The notes beneath the pieces are model-generated. The model made no database searches. It was not told where the DNA came from and saw nothing but the letters and a program-made list of their open reading frames with translations. Positions 46,492-59,050 of a DNA stretch of 64,000 bases are shown piece by piece (positions within the stretch are counted from its first letter, which is position 1; each line of letters begins with the position of its first letter). The position numbers were made by a program, and so were the translations under genes. Source of the DNA: Impatiens glandulifera (lineage: Eukaryota; Streptophyta; Magnoliopsida; Ericales; Balsaminaceae); NCBI RefSeq assembly GCF_907164915.1, contig NC_061866.1, positions 46,679,370-46,743,369 of the forward strand, written 5' to 3'.

Positions 46492-47353
46492 TTGAAAGAA
46501 ACCCAGAAACTGATAGAAGATGGTTCTCACTTGTCAAGAAGAGAAACCCATATTAGCATTTCATCAAGCACGTTGTGTGCATGAAATCTTGTAAAAAAGA
46601 AGAGATTTACAGATTAAATTTGAGAAATCAAATCGAAAAGGAAGAGAAGAGAAGAATACTTGTTGTGCAGGAGAAGAATCGAAACACCATTTTAAAGATA
46701 GCTTTATTTATAGCATTAGAAATTAGATAGATAGATAGCAATAGAATAATGGAGTCAAACGTGGAAACAACTACAACAAGAACAGAAAAGAAAAGGGTTG
46801 AGAGCAAGTGAATAAAGAATAGAGAAAGCTTGAAAAAGAAAAACCCTAAAAAAGAACGTGGAGAGTAATAATAATTGGGGATTGAACCTGGAAGAAGATG
46901 AAGGGTTGGTGTTATATTGTGCTCCACGACGACGACTGACTGAGAAGGAGATGTGAACAGGCTTGCAATGTGAGTAAAGAATCGTGCTTTAATTGAGGTG
47001 GCTGGCTGGCTGGCCTACTGGTTTTGTTCCAGCTCCATACCCACTTGCCATTTCTTTCTACACAACCGGAAAATGTCTTGACCTCGATCGATCGGTCATC
47101 GTTTACTGTAATAAGGACATGCACTCAGTTTGTAAACACAGAAAAGGATGTATTAAATTATTAAGCCTAGTTGTTGGATGGATTAGGGTTCTTTCTTTAG
47201 ACCATTGTTTTTTCTGGTCTAAAAATAAATTAAATTTGAAATTTGACTTATATGAGAAATAGTTTAAACCCAATCATTATTTGAGGAGTTTAGTGGGTTC
47301 AGGGTGTTTAAATACTGTATCCGGAAATTATCACCCATCATTACTTTTAAAAT
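46492..47353. other. Upstream region of the GLR gene
   Basis: Probably holds the 5' leader and promoter of the GLR gene. The minus strand contains possible leader splice donors (ACAA|GTGAGA near 46532; CAACAAGTATTC near 46660) but no coding exon. Sequence near 47080-47100 has GATCGATCGGTCATCG. Nothing else recognised. Confidence 0.45.
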
Positions 47354-47841
47354 AGGGTCGAGAATTTTGGACCCGACACGAAAATACGATCCGACCCGAA
47401 CACGAAAAAATCAGGTAGTATCATATTTTTTTTTGTTCGGATCAAAATTAGGTCGACATGTTTAACCTGATTAATAAACATGCCAAAATTGGGTCGACCT
47501 AAAATGACATAAAATAAACCCGATAACTTATTTACAAGTTTCGTGTTTTTATTCCCTCATTTTTTTTTTTTTTGTATGTTATTTGTAAACGAATTTGTGA
47601 TTTAACTTCATTTTTATTTTGTGTTATTGTCATTTTAATTTGAAATAGAGATGTGAATTAATTTCATCGAGTTGAGTTAAGTAAATCGGGTCGAGTTCGG
47701 GTCAATTACAAATAAACATGTCAAGTACATGTTAGAGATTTTAACACGAATTACTAAACATGTCTAGGTTAGTATCGTTCAACCTGTTGAACTGTCAACC
47801 CAAACCCGTCAATTTGAAACTGACCCGAATTGTCACCCCTA
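47354..47841. mobile_element. hAT-like non-autonomous element
   Basis: 488 bp between perfect 8-bp direct repeats TTTAAAAT (47346-47353 and 47842-47849). Ends AGGGTCGAGAATTTTGG and ACCCGAATTGTCACCCCTA are loose inverted copies. The interior is full of GGGTCGAGTTCGGGTC/GACCCGAACACG-type strings. An 8-bp target duplication and TAGGG-type ends suit the hAT superfamily. No transposase. Confidence 0.7.
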
Positions 47842-47867
47842 TTTAAAATAACCCAGCTTATTTAAAA

Positions 47868-48091
47868 AAGAGAAATGATTGGGGGAGGGAATTTGAGTGA
47901 GGGAATAACAGAGGGAATAATGTGCCGCAATATGATTGGCTGAAAAAATCAAATAATTTCTCTCTCTTCTCTCTTATCTCTTCTCTCTTCTCTCTTTCTT
48001 CCCACTTTCCCCTTTTTCTAAACAATGAGGTGATGTCAAGTCATTCTCTCTCATCCCCTTCCTCAAATTCTCTCCCTCTATCACTCCTCTT
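47868..48091. mobile_element. MITE (family copy 2, related to 2514-2718)
   Basis: Starts AAGAGAAATGATTGGGGGAG and ends TCTATCACTCCTCTT; the middle CAATATGATTGGCTGAAAAA and ATCAAATAATTTCTCTC matches copy 1. The interior pyrimidine tract (TCTCTTCTC repeats) is expanded. It sits 26 bp from the hAT-like element. Confidence 0.75.
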
Positions 48092-50575
48092 TAAAAAAAA
48101 ACTTCAATTCAAAAAATTTTGTATATCACTTTATTCATTGTCTAAAATACTAAAATACATTTTATTTTAAAAAAATTATCATTATATAATAATATATTCT
48201 TAAAATTTTGAAAAAAAAAATCATATTCTTTAAAAAAAAAAATCACTAATCATTATTAACTCATCACCTAACCAAAAAAAATATATTATATTTAAAATTT
48301 TATATTAAATAAAATAGAAGTTTTGATATTTATAATTTAAATAATGAGATGAAGGACGTGCTCCATTTTAGGTTATTTTGGGTCATTTTCAAATAATTTA
48401 TATAATATAAAAAGATATATTTTAGTTACTCAATTAAATAATGAGATTTATACAGATGTGAATTATTGAAGAATGAGTTATTTAAGACTAATTCATATAA
48501 TTAAATATTTATTTAATATATTTAATTATTTAAATTTACATTACTTTTATATTCCATTCAAATTTATATTTTTTAAATACTTAACTTATTCAACACTTAA
48601 TTTTTTTTAAATATATATTTAATAATGAAGAGAGATAATTATAATTTCATTTATGAAATTAAATGAACCCGGCCCACCAGACCCACTTCCGTATTTAATT
48701 AATTGAGATTTAATGCAACTTGTCGTTGATGACTTGATTCTATCTATATATAGGATGTATAATCGGTTATTTGTTTCAATTCCCATTTTAACCTTAAGTT
48801 AGGTAGTATATAATATTGCTTAATGTCATGTTTTTTTTTAGAATAATTAATAATTATTTGTCTAAATCTTGTCTCATTTAGTAGATACTAAACTACTTAT
48901 TATTGGATGATAGATTATAAACTTTATGTTTAATTGGATAAGCTTAACAAAATCTAAAATATATTTTATCAGTTTTAAAAATTAAACTGTTAGAGCTAGT
49001 TTAATGAAAGTTTATTTTATCAGTTTTTTTCCTAAAACAAATAACACATGTTTGATAAAAAAAAAAAAAGAGCATATTTTTTTTTTTAAGGTTTATTGAC
49101 TAAAATATCTTTAAATTATTTTATTTTCTTTCTTTTAAATAAATTTATTTTAAATAATTAAACAAAAAATAATTTTTGTATTTTAATAAATAAATAAAAT
49201 GATCGTAATCATTATATTTTTGATCGAATGATCAAATTGAGACTCTTAGTTGGGAATGGGAAAAATTGAGATTTCAAATTTTTAAACCTCAAAATTTTAG
49301 TATTTTTTCATAGTTTCAAACTTCTTATTATTACTATAATAAATAAAATATTAATGTCACTTATTTAACAATCGACGTACGAATTAAAGATTGTGTCTAC
49401 CTATTCAGATAATCGGTTGTGACTAAATTAATATTTAATTAAAAAATAAAGTGGGTTTTGTTTTAATTTAATTACTAAGTAAAAATCATTTAAAAAAGTG
49501 AGGTTTAATTTAATTGTAAGTAAAAATCATGAAGAAAACCTTAAAAACTGAAGGATTAAACAAGTAATGATAAATGTCACTTACAAAGTGGAAGGTGGGG
49601 TTATTTGTTTTTAATTTAATTATTATTTTAAATTTGTATTTTATTTTATTTTTTTCAAATCTGTAATTATATCATTATTAATTTTAAAAAATAATGAGAT
49701 TAGGGTCTTCATTTGCTTTTAATTTGAAAATAATAATTTTTAATTTAATCATGATAATTTGTTTTCGTCATTACCTCACACTACATTCATGTGTTATTTT
49801 TTAACATATTTTTAGTTGTAACTAAAAGTCATTATATTACTATATTAGTCTAAATTAATAATCAATCTTACATACACAATTGGTTGCTTACAAATAAGGT
49901 TAGCTTTTAAAATAAATGAAAGTGTTTTTTTTTTTTTTAAAGTTAGTATAATAACAATATTACCTATTTAAGAATCATCTTGTAATTGAGGAACAGTTTA
50001 AGAATAAAAATTACTAATTATTCCTTCTTTTATTTACTGTTCCTCAATTATACTTATTCCTTCTTTTATTCTCACATTAGAGTATGAAAACATCCTTTTA
50101 TCATATTTTAAAATATTTTAAGAAACATTTAACCAAATAATATTCCATCAAAATAATAATATTTTAGTAAATAATACTCTACCGACCTGTAAAGAATATT
50201 CAACAATAATAAATGAAAAAATATATAAAGCTTGTTCAGTTTGAAGTTATTTAAATAAAAAATATTGATGTCATTTGATTTTGAGAAGATAATATTTTTG
50301 GTCAAAATATTTAAAAGGGATAATAAATTGTTTTTTTAAAATAAAATTATTAAAAATATATATATATTTTTATTAATAATTTTAGTGATATATTTGATGA
50401 GATATTAAATGAAATATTTAATTGTTATTGAATTTAAAAATAAAAAATAGTCAACAAGGTTAGTGTCTTGTTAATCTTGCTGTCAAATGAAAGTCTTATA
50501 GTTTGATTAATAAAATCTAAACTAATACGTTTTAAAATATTAAAGTTTGGTAGAAGGTCACATGTTCAGCTTTAA

Positions 50576-50579
<4 letters not shown>

Positions 50580-50617
<38 letters not shown>
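50580..50617. repeat. (TA)n microsatellite
   Basis: About 19 TA units in AT-rich spacer. Confidence 0.95.
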
Positions 50618-50624
<7 letters not shown>

Positions 50625-52149
50625 ATAATAATGTATAATAGACTTATTTTTACCTATCATATAGTAAATATAGACATAACTGGTTATAAAAAATAATAAT
50701 AACATATATTATAATAAAAATGGACATGTGCATATTATATTATTACCAATCAATATACAATATATTCAATATTTTAAACCTCATAACATCATGTTTAAAT
50801 ATTATATCCTTAATAAAATCAATTTCAAATGATAGTTAAATATTTATAATTTATAAACTGTCTGTTAAAATAATATTTTTATTCAATATTTTTTATGATA
50901 TTAATTAAATAGTATCATTCTTTTAAAAAAGTAACTATTTGACAGAAGTGATGGGAATATTAGTGTGAAGAAACAAGAGAAGAAAAAGGTAGGTTTAGGG
51001 ACAAGGAGTATAAAAGAATAAAAATGGTGGATCATAATTCTCAATAATTTGTCTTTCAATTTCTTCATGCAGAATCTTACACATGTTCTTGTAACTAATA
51101 ATTATTTCTTAAATTAAATTAGGATCACCAATCATAACTCTAATTTAGTTATTTTTGGTTTAATTTTTTAAATAATCTTAATCAAATAATATTGTATCAC
51201 TTTTATTAATTATATCATTTAATTCACTAATTAAAATATTTTATTTATTTATTTTATCATTATATATTAATATTTAAAAAAAATATAGAATTGATTTACA
51301 AAATTCAAAGTTTAACAAGCTCAAAGTTCTTATTGGAATATAAGATTTATTTCACATTTTAAACAAGAGGATTTGTAGTTGAGCTATTGATGGATGCAAA
51401 TGATGTTGACTAAAATTTTAAAAACAAATTGTATAGCAAAAAAATATTAAGGAAATCAAATAATAGATGCAATTAGTTAAATAAAGGGTTTGTTTCATTT
51501 AGTTTATACTCACTTATTTAAGTTTATTTTAAAGTAAGTATGATTATATTCATAAGTTTAAGCTCTCAACTTGTTTTATATTTATATGTATATATATTAT
51601 TTATTTTCAAATATTAACAACTTTATTTTTTTCTTTTTATAAATTATCAACAATAAATAACTCACTATTAAATTATATATTTTTAATATTTTTACTCTAA
51701 ATAATTTGAATTTGTTATTAACATAATTATAACTATTAATAAATTTCTTAAATTAAAAAAATAATTTAATTAGATAAATAAAAATCAATTAAAGAAAAAC
51801 ATCATATATATATAAGAATATTTTATTAGTTTTTTAAAAATTTATATCGATATCACTATAAATTTATACATACATATATTTATATTATAATATAAATATA
51901 TATTATTATTATTTTATATAATTAATTATTAAATAAGTTATATATATAAAATATAGAAAAATGAAAAAAGAAAGAGAAATTATAATAAAAGAATAAGACA
52001 CTGTAAAATAAAATAAGGGAGGTAATGAAAAAAATTATGTTTAATTATAAAAAAATTAATAATTTTTAAATTAATGTAACAAATTATTATATAAATATAT
52101 ATAAGTTTATAAACTTGATCAAACTAAGAAAAATCATAATTTTAAGTTT

Positions 52150-52314
52150 CAAAGTTGGATCATATATATTTTCTTAGAATCTATTCAACTCTGTATTTGT
52201 TTATTTTAACATTCCCATTAAATAAGTGTTTTTTCAAAGTTGGATCATATTTTCTTAGAATCTTTTCAACTCTGTCTTTGTTTATTTTAATATTCCCATT
52301 AAATAAGTGGTTTT
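52150..52314. repeat. 85-bp tandem duplication
   Basis: Two units starting CAAAGTTGGATCATAT at 52150 and 52235, both containing TTTCTTAGAATCT, CAACTCTGT and CCCATTAAATAAGTG. A few substitutions; non-coding. Confidence 0.85.
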
Positions 52315-53673
52315 GATATATTTAATAGTTTGATTTTTTTTTTCTAAATTATTCGTGAAAAAATGTTTAATTTTATTTATTTTGTTGTTTTTGATTTCGG
52401 CAACATCCCACTAATTTATTGTTTTTTATTTGCTCTAATTTTCAGCTTATTTATTAAACACTAAAAAATGCTTGATTTTATTTATTTGTGATAATTTAAT
52501 TGATAATATTACTTAATAACTTATTACACAATCACAAATTATATAAATTTATAAGTTGAATCAAACTAATCCTTAGTTTACACGTTGAGAATTGAGATCC
52601 ATTAAAATGAATTTAGCTAAAATCCAAAATTTAATTAAACTATAAAAAAAATCATTAATCATATCTAACTCAATATGCAAGTGGTGACGGGATACATTGA
52701 ATATATAGAGCCTTTATCCTTTGAGATGCTCACATAGTGATGATATTCTCTCAATTTATTCCAATTTCAAATACCAACTTAACTTGAATAATATTATTGA
52801 ACTAAATCATGTTTACTAAAAATATATAGTATTATATATATGTTCAAGTTTAAAAAGGTGACGTTTGTATATGAATAATTAAAACAACTCTAGAGCCTTT
52901 TTTTCATGTATTATTTAAAAATAGTTAATTTAGGTGATTTTGAGTAGGTAAGCAAATATTTTGTAAAGAAAATTATATATAATTATAAAATAATTTATTT
53001 ATTTTAAAAAATAAAAGATATTTTTTAATTAATAAATTGAATTGTCTGATTAATAAGAAAGTAGTTGAGATGATTTCAAATCATAATTGAATTTTTGAAA
53101 AAAAGTCAACTTAATGAATTTATATAGGAGATGAATAAACAAATAGTCTTTAAATTTAAGGGTCTCCTCCATTGGAGCTGAACTTAGATATTTTCTAAGG
53201 TAAAATTGCCACTTTAATCTGTTACTGTAATTAATAAAAATCTCTAATCTCAAAGACAAATAAGATGTGGATTTTTATTTAAATTTGCACCATTAATCTT
53301 CTCTTCCAATATTTTATTAGTTAAAATAACTTCAAAAGAAACACAAAATAAGAGATCTAACATAAAAGAACAAACAAATAACTCAACCCAATTATTGTTT
53401 TCATTGCAATATGGTTCTGCTCAAAGAGCAGGTACAAGGAAAGAGTTGAAGGAAATACAAATAAATTTAAAAAATCAATAGTAGAACTCATGAAAAGATC
53501 CTAAATGCTGGAAAAAACAATTTATTTCTTGCAGTTGCAAAATTTATTAGCCTGCAGTTGAAAGTAAATTGAACCTACTCAGGTAGACAGGTAGGTAAGG
53601 TAATAATAGATGAGTTTGTGGTCTTCTTGAAACAACTTCATTTGTTTCAACTTTTCAAAACAATGCTTACTGT

Positions 53674-56600
53674 TTATTGCTTACTCAATTGTCTGATAAC
53701 ATAAGGAAGTATGCCTCCATGGTCAAAGTAAGCCAACTCTACCTGCAAATACAAACATTTGTTAAACAACCAAAATCTCAACTAGACCCACCAGACATCA
53801 TGTTATACATACCTCAGTGTCGAACCGAACTGTGCAGGTGAAGGATTTTCCGTTGTCTGTTTTAACAGTGACATCTTGGCCAGGTCTAATCTCGCTAATT
53901 TTGGTTGGTAGGTCAATGGTGTATCGTTCGTGACCTGTCAATCCAAGTGAATCTGCATCCTCACCGGACTTGAAGCAAAGTGGAACAATACCCATTCCAA
54001 CCAAATTGCTTCTGTGAATCCTCTCAAAACTCTTTGCAATCACTGCCTTAACTCCCTGTTGTTTAAAACAAAACTTACAATAACTACATGGAGGAAAAAA
54101 ATAAATAAGCATATTAGATTTTGTATCGCACTAACCAACAGCATTGGTCCTTTGGCTGCCCAGTCACGAGAGCTTCCACTTCCATACTCTGCTCCAGCCA
54201 ATACTATTGTATCATGTCCATCAGCTTTGTACCTCTTAACAAGTTATATGCAGTTCTCATGTTAATAGTTTGATTAACAATTGAAAGATTAAATATAGAA
54301 CAGAACAACTCTTACAGTGGCTGCGTCAAACACATAAAGTTTCTCTCCAGTAGGAATATGAGTTGTCTTAGGGCCGACTTCTCCATTCAACAGCTTATTA
54401 ACTAGACGGATATTAGCAAAAGTTCCTCTAGCCATGATTTCGTCATTTCCACGACGGCTACCATAAGAGTTGAAATCTTTCCTCTCCACCCCACGCTCAA
54501 GAAGATACTTTGCAGCTGGACTATCCTTATTTATGCTTCCAGCTGGGGAAATGTGATCGGTTGTGATACTGTCTCCAAAGTTCAGCAAACAGTATGCATC
54601 CTTCACTGAAGAAGGACCTGGAGGCTCCATTGTCATGTTCTTGAAATACGGTGGCTCGTGAATGTATGTGGAACTTTCATCCCATGAGTACAGTTTAGCT
54701 GCAGTAGTTGAAAGTTCATTCCACATTGGATTTCCCTTTGTGATCGCCTCGTAAGTACTCTTGAACATATCAGGCAAGACGCTAGATTGAACAACCTAGT
54801 AGGAATAGACATCGGTTAGAATGGCTTATAAAAATTATATTGTGACGTAGCGTTACTGATTATTACAAAGGGCCTGATTTTTTTACCTCAGCGATTTCTT
54901 CTGTGGATGGCCAGATATCCCTGAAAAAGACATCCTTCCCATTCTTCCCAACTCCAATAGGCTCCTTATCAAAGTCAATGTCAACCTACAGAAAAGAAAA
55001 AATGAAATTATCAAAAAGAAATGTAGGGAAATTACAAGCATAAATTTTCATCGTTGTTACTTACAGTTCCAGCAAGGGCATAGGCAACAACTAAAGGAGG
55101 TGAAGCAAGATAATTGGCCCTTGTCAAGGCATGAACACGTCCCTCAAAGTTTCGATTCCCAGAAAGAACTGCAGATGCCACAATATCTACAGAGGAGAGA
55201 AGGTAAAGTCAGATATGGAGACTGGAGAAGAATAGAAGGAAACACAGCTACAGAATTACCATTTTCAGAGATTGCAGAAGCAACTGATTCGTCCAGATCT
55301 CCAGAATTTCCAATGCAAGTTGTGCAACCATATCCAACAATATTGAAACCCTGCTCATTCAAGTATTTCTGCAGTCCACTGCATCAAATAGAAAAAGAAG
55401 ACACTTTTATAAATGATAAAATCCCAAAATCACCAGATTTTTCATTATGCGTCTCCATAACAGATATTGGATGGTTTATGTTTGAACAAGTGATTAACAC
55501 TTAAAAGGCATAACTTTAGAAAAATAGCAACGTTAACAGTACCTTTGAAGCAAATATTTTGTTACCACACCAGAACCAGGAGCAAGACTTGTTTTCACCC
55601 ATGGTTTGACCTGTCATAAAAATACCAGCACAAAGGAGAATTTAAGATACCAAATCACCCAATAAATTTGGGAAGACTGACAATATTTACCAATAATCTT
55701 CAAATGGAATACCTTTAGTCCCAGTTCACAAGCCTTTTTAGCAACTAGAGCAGCACCGAGCATGACACTTGGATTTGATGTATTAGTGCAGCTAGTGATA
55801 GCAGCAATCACCACACTTCCATGTTTGAGCTCCGCAGGTTGCCCATGAAATGAAAACTTAGCCACCTTGTCTTGAGTCTCTTTTGGTATAGCGAATCCCT
55901 ATCAATATTTATTTACACATTACAAAGTTTGCAGTTTTAAGTAGAGTAATAAAGTTAACTGTCTTTCTTATTCCCTTTCACTCTCTACATAAAATGATAA
56001 TTTGGGCAAGTAGGTAATCACAAGACAACAAAGAAACACATATAACCTTGAATCCAACTTTATTGTCAAGGCAAGAGTGCCAATCAGCCTTCATCTCTTT
56101 CAGAGGAACACGGTCATGCGGTCTGTAAATAAAAACTGGAGTTAAACGTTACTGTAAAAGCAACTGCCTGTGAAAACACAATCCATAAGTACAAGTAAGG
56201 ACCTCTTTGGACCAGAGATACAAGGCTCAACGTCTGAAAGGTCCAGATTCAGATAAGAAGAGTACGCTCTTTCTACTTGAGGCTGAATATTTTGGGGGAG
56301 GAAGATGGGTTATAACCATAAAACAAAACTCAGATTAAAACAGAGAATTAAAGTTTATACCTCGTTATAGTCAACAAACATGTTGTTAGCTCGCAAGTAT
56401 GCTTCAATCATTGCGATCTGTTTTTAGGGAGGAGAAGAAGAATAACATAGGATAAGATAACAACATCACTGTGATCATCTTCACTGTGACCAAAACCACA
56501 TGTGAAGAAACAAGCAGATGGGTGGATGAAAATACTCACGGTTTCATCACTTCTTCCAGTCAACTTAAGATATTTCAAGGTGACGTGATCCACAGGAAAG

Positions 56601-59050
56601 AAACCCATTGTTGCACCATATTCAGGAGACATATTGGCGATGGTGGCTCTGTCAGCCAATGATATCTCTCCAACACCATTTCCTAATCACAAATTGCAAT
56701 TTAAACAGTGAGGGTAGAAGTAAATTAACCAAGAAAGTTTAAAGTCTTGGAACATTTTTTATTACCATAAAACTCAACAAATTTGCCAACGACGCCATGC
56801 TTCCTTAGAATTTGGGTAACCGTTAAAACCAAATCAGTAGCTGTCACTCCGTTGGGCAGCTTTCCAGATAATTTGAATCCAACCACACCAGGCAATACCA
56901 TGCTCATTGGCTGTTATTGTAGAAAAAAGTAAATCATCACCAGGAAAGTTCTTTATTGCATTAAGTTTTGCAGAACTGATAAAAGCAAATTTCATTATAA
57001 ATTGAAAAAGCATTGTGTTGTATTAACTTTCACATAGTTGACAACAGAAAACTGAGATACAAGTACATTGAAAGGACATTTATTGAAGATCCAAAATGAA
57101 AGAAAACAGAGTCAGTTACCTGTCCAAGCATTACTGCTTCTGCCTCGATACCTCCGACTCCCCAACCAGCCACTCCCAATCCATCAATCATGGTGGTGTG
57201 GGAATCGGTTCCAACCACACTGTCTGGATAAAGAAGTCCACTAGAATTAAACACAACCCTCCCTAGATATTCAAGATTAACCTGAAAAACAATAACAAGA
57301 TGAACTATATATTTCAACAAAATAAAGCTAACTACAAATAATTCAAAAACCAAGTGAAAAACTAAAGTATTTTTTTATGTAATAGTTACACATTAATTAA
57401 TACATCAAACAGATCAATAACAGCAGCACCATTTAATAGTCGGCTACAGACCTGATGAACAATGCCAGATCCTGGAGGTACAACAAGCATATTCCTGAAA
57501 GCAGTCGAGCCCCACTTAAGAAATGCAAATCTTTCCTTGTTCCTTTGGAACTCTAGCTCCATATTTGCTTGCACTGCATTCTCTGATCTTGCAACATCAA
57601 CTTGAACTGAGTGATCAATGACTAAATCCACAGGAACCTACATGCAGGATAGTAATCATGGAAAACAATTATGAAACTGATGAATCTGAAAAGTCTCAGA
57701 GAATATCAAATTAATGACTCATAACAAGAGACCATCAAGTGCACCCATAATTTTAAGTAAGATCTCTTGCAGAAAAATCCTCAGAAAGAATTAGGCTGCT
57801 ATGATTCTCATTTCTTACATCAACAATTCAAGAAATTCCTAGGGACATTCTTCCGGATTCAGGATATTGTTTTACTATTCTATTTTACTCACTATAGTGA
57901 TAAGGAATAGAAGTGTAAAATTCAGATAAAATCATAAAACTTAGTAATATAGAGAAGATATATATGCTAGTTACGGCTGATCTGGTTAAATTTTTTCAAG
58001 GGTTACAATCTCAAATTGGGCTATATTTCTGATTGAGATGGATATATTAGTAAAAATAAAAACATAAAAGAAGGCAACAAAGGTTTCTTTTATTCTGATT
58101 TTCTTCTTTATGCATGTAAAATGATTAATCTTTGTACATAATTGTGGCAAAGAACTACTCACCAAAGGATTGATTTTGTCTGAGTCACTTCCAAGCTTGT
58201 TCATGGCATCACGCATACAAGCAAGGTCAACAACAGCTGGTACACCAGTAAAATCCTGAAACATTATACCTAAGAGATTAGATTACATCAACATGTATGC
58301 ACATGAATAGCGAGAAAAGAGCAATCACCTGCAAAAGTACACGAGCTGGTTTGAAGGGAATCTCCACTTGTTTAGGAGAGGTATTTTCCCAATCAATTAT
58401 CTTTTCAACATCCCCTTTAGTTACTTGGAAGTTGTCACAGTTCCGAATTGCGGATTCAAGAAGTATCCGAATAGAGTAAGGCAACTTATCTACACACACA
58501 GAAGTAAAAACATTTAGAAAAGGATGATCAAAAGGAGATGTACTATGCATCAACAAAATTACCAATCCTCGGATCATTTAGAGCAGGGAGGCTATAGAAT
58601 TTTCCAAACTCCCCACCACCGGGCTTAGGAAGGCTGGTCAATATCGAGTTGAAAGCATTTTCGGATGCTGAGAACAAACAGGGGAAAAAGATAAGAACTT
58701 TATAATCCATATATCGAAATTAAGGCTACAAAACGATGTGATTTCAGAATTTAAAACATACCCATGGTAGCGATAGTTCTATGGAATCGTTCAATAACAG
58801 AGGGAACACTCCTGATCTGAGCTGTCAGGCTAGCAGGAGACCTCCAATCGACGCCGTGACTCCACCGCGGAGCAGAGCAACGTAAGTAACGGAAAGCCGG
58901 AGAGGAACTTAGAGATCTATACTGATGCGATAGAGCTGGGGAAGAAGGGGTAGTATTTGTAGATAGAGATGAATAAGACGATGAGGAATCAGCGAGAGAT
59001 GATCTGGATGCACGGCGAAGTGCAGCGGATGAACGAATGGTTTTATACAT
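53674..59050 (-). CDS. ACO: Aconitate hydratase, mitochondrial-type
   Basis: Interconverts citrate and isocitrate in the TCA cycle via a 4Fe-4S cluster. Twenty coding exons with exact GT-AG borders: 59050-58762, 58667-58563, 58489-58329, 58255-58163, 57637-57452, 57281-57120, 56910-56766, 56682-56540, 56417-56361, 56282-56203, 56122-56047, 55898-55713, 55610-55543, 55378-55260, 55186-55065, 54985-54887, 54795-54316, 54234-54136, 54055-53813, 53742-53674. They total 993 codons plus stop, the length of plant mitochondrial/cytosolic aconitases. Cluster ligands are Cys536 (SCTNTSNP), Cys602 and Cys605 ([10 protein letters not shown]). The first 95 residues are Arg/Ser-rich and acid-poor, a transit peptide. 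Start: Met at 59050 (MYKTIRSS); an in-frame Met at 59080 would add ten hydrophobic residues and is less likely. No disruption seen. Confidence 0.97.

Larger units (their letters stand above)
48092..53673. other. Long AT-rich spacer without recognised genes
   Basis: 5.6 kb in which I find no gene or transposon gene. Contents: a TA microsatellite (50580-50617), an 85-bp tandem duplication (52150-52314), a perfect 14-bp inverted repeat (49984-49997 with 50036-50049), and many homopolymers. The rightmost 300 bp are the 3' flank of aconitase. Confidence 0.6.

Noticed and set aside
47922..48170. 82-residue Ser/Leu-rich frame
   Set aside because: Product of the TCTCTT tract in a MITE.
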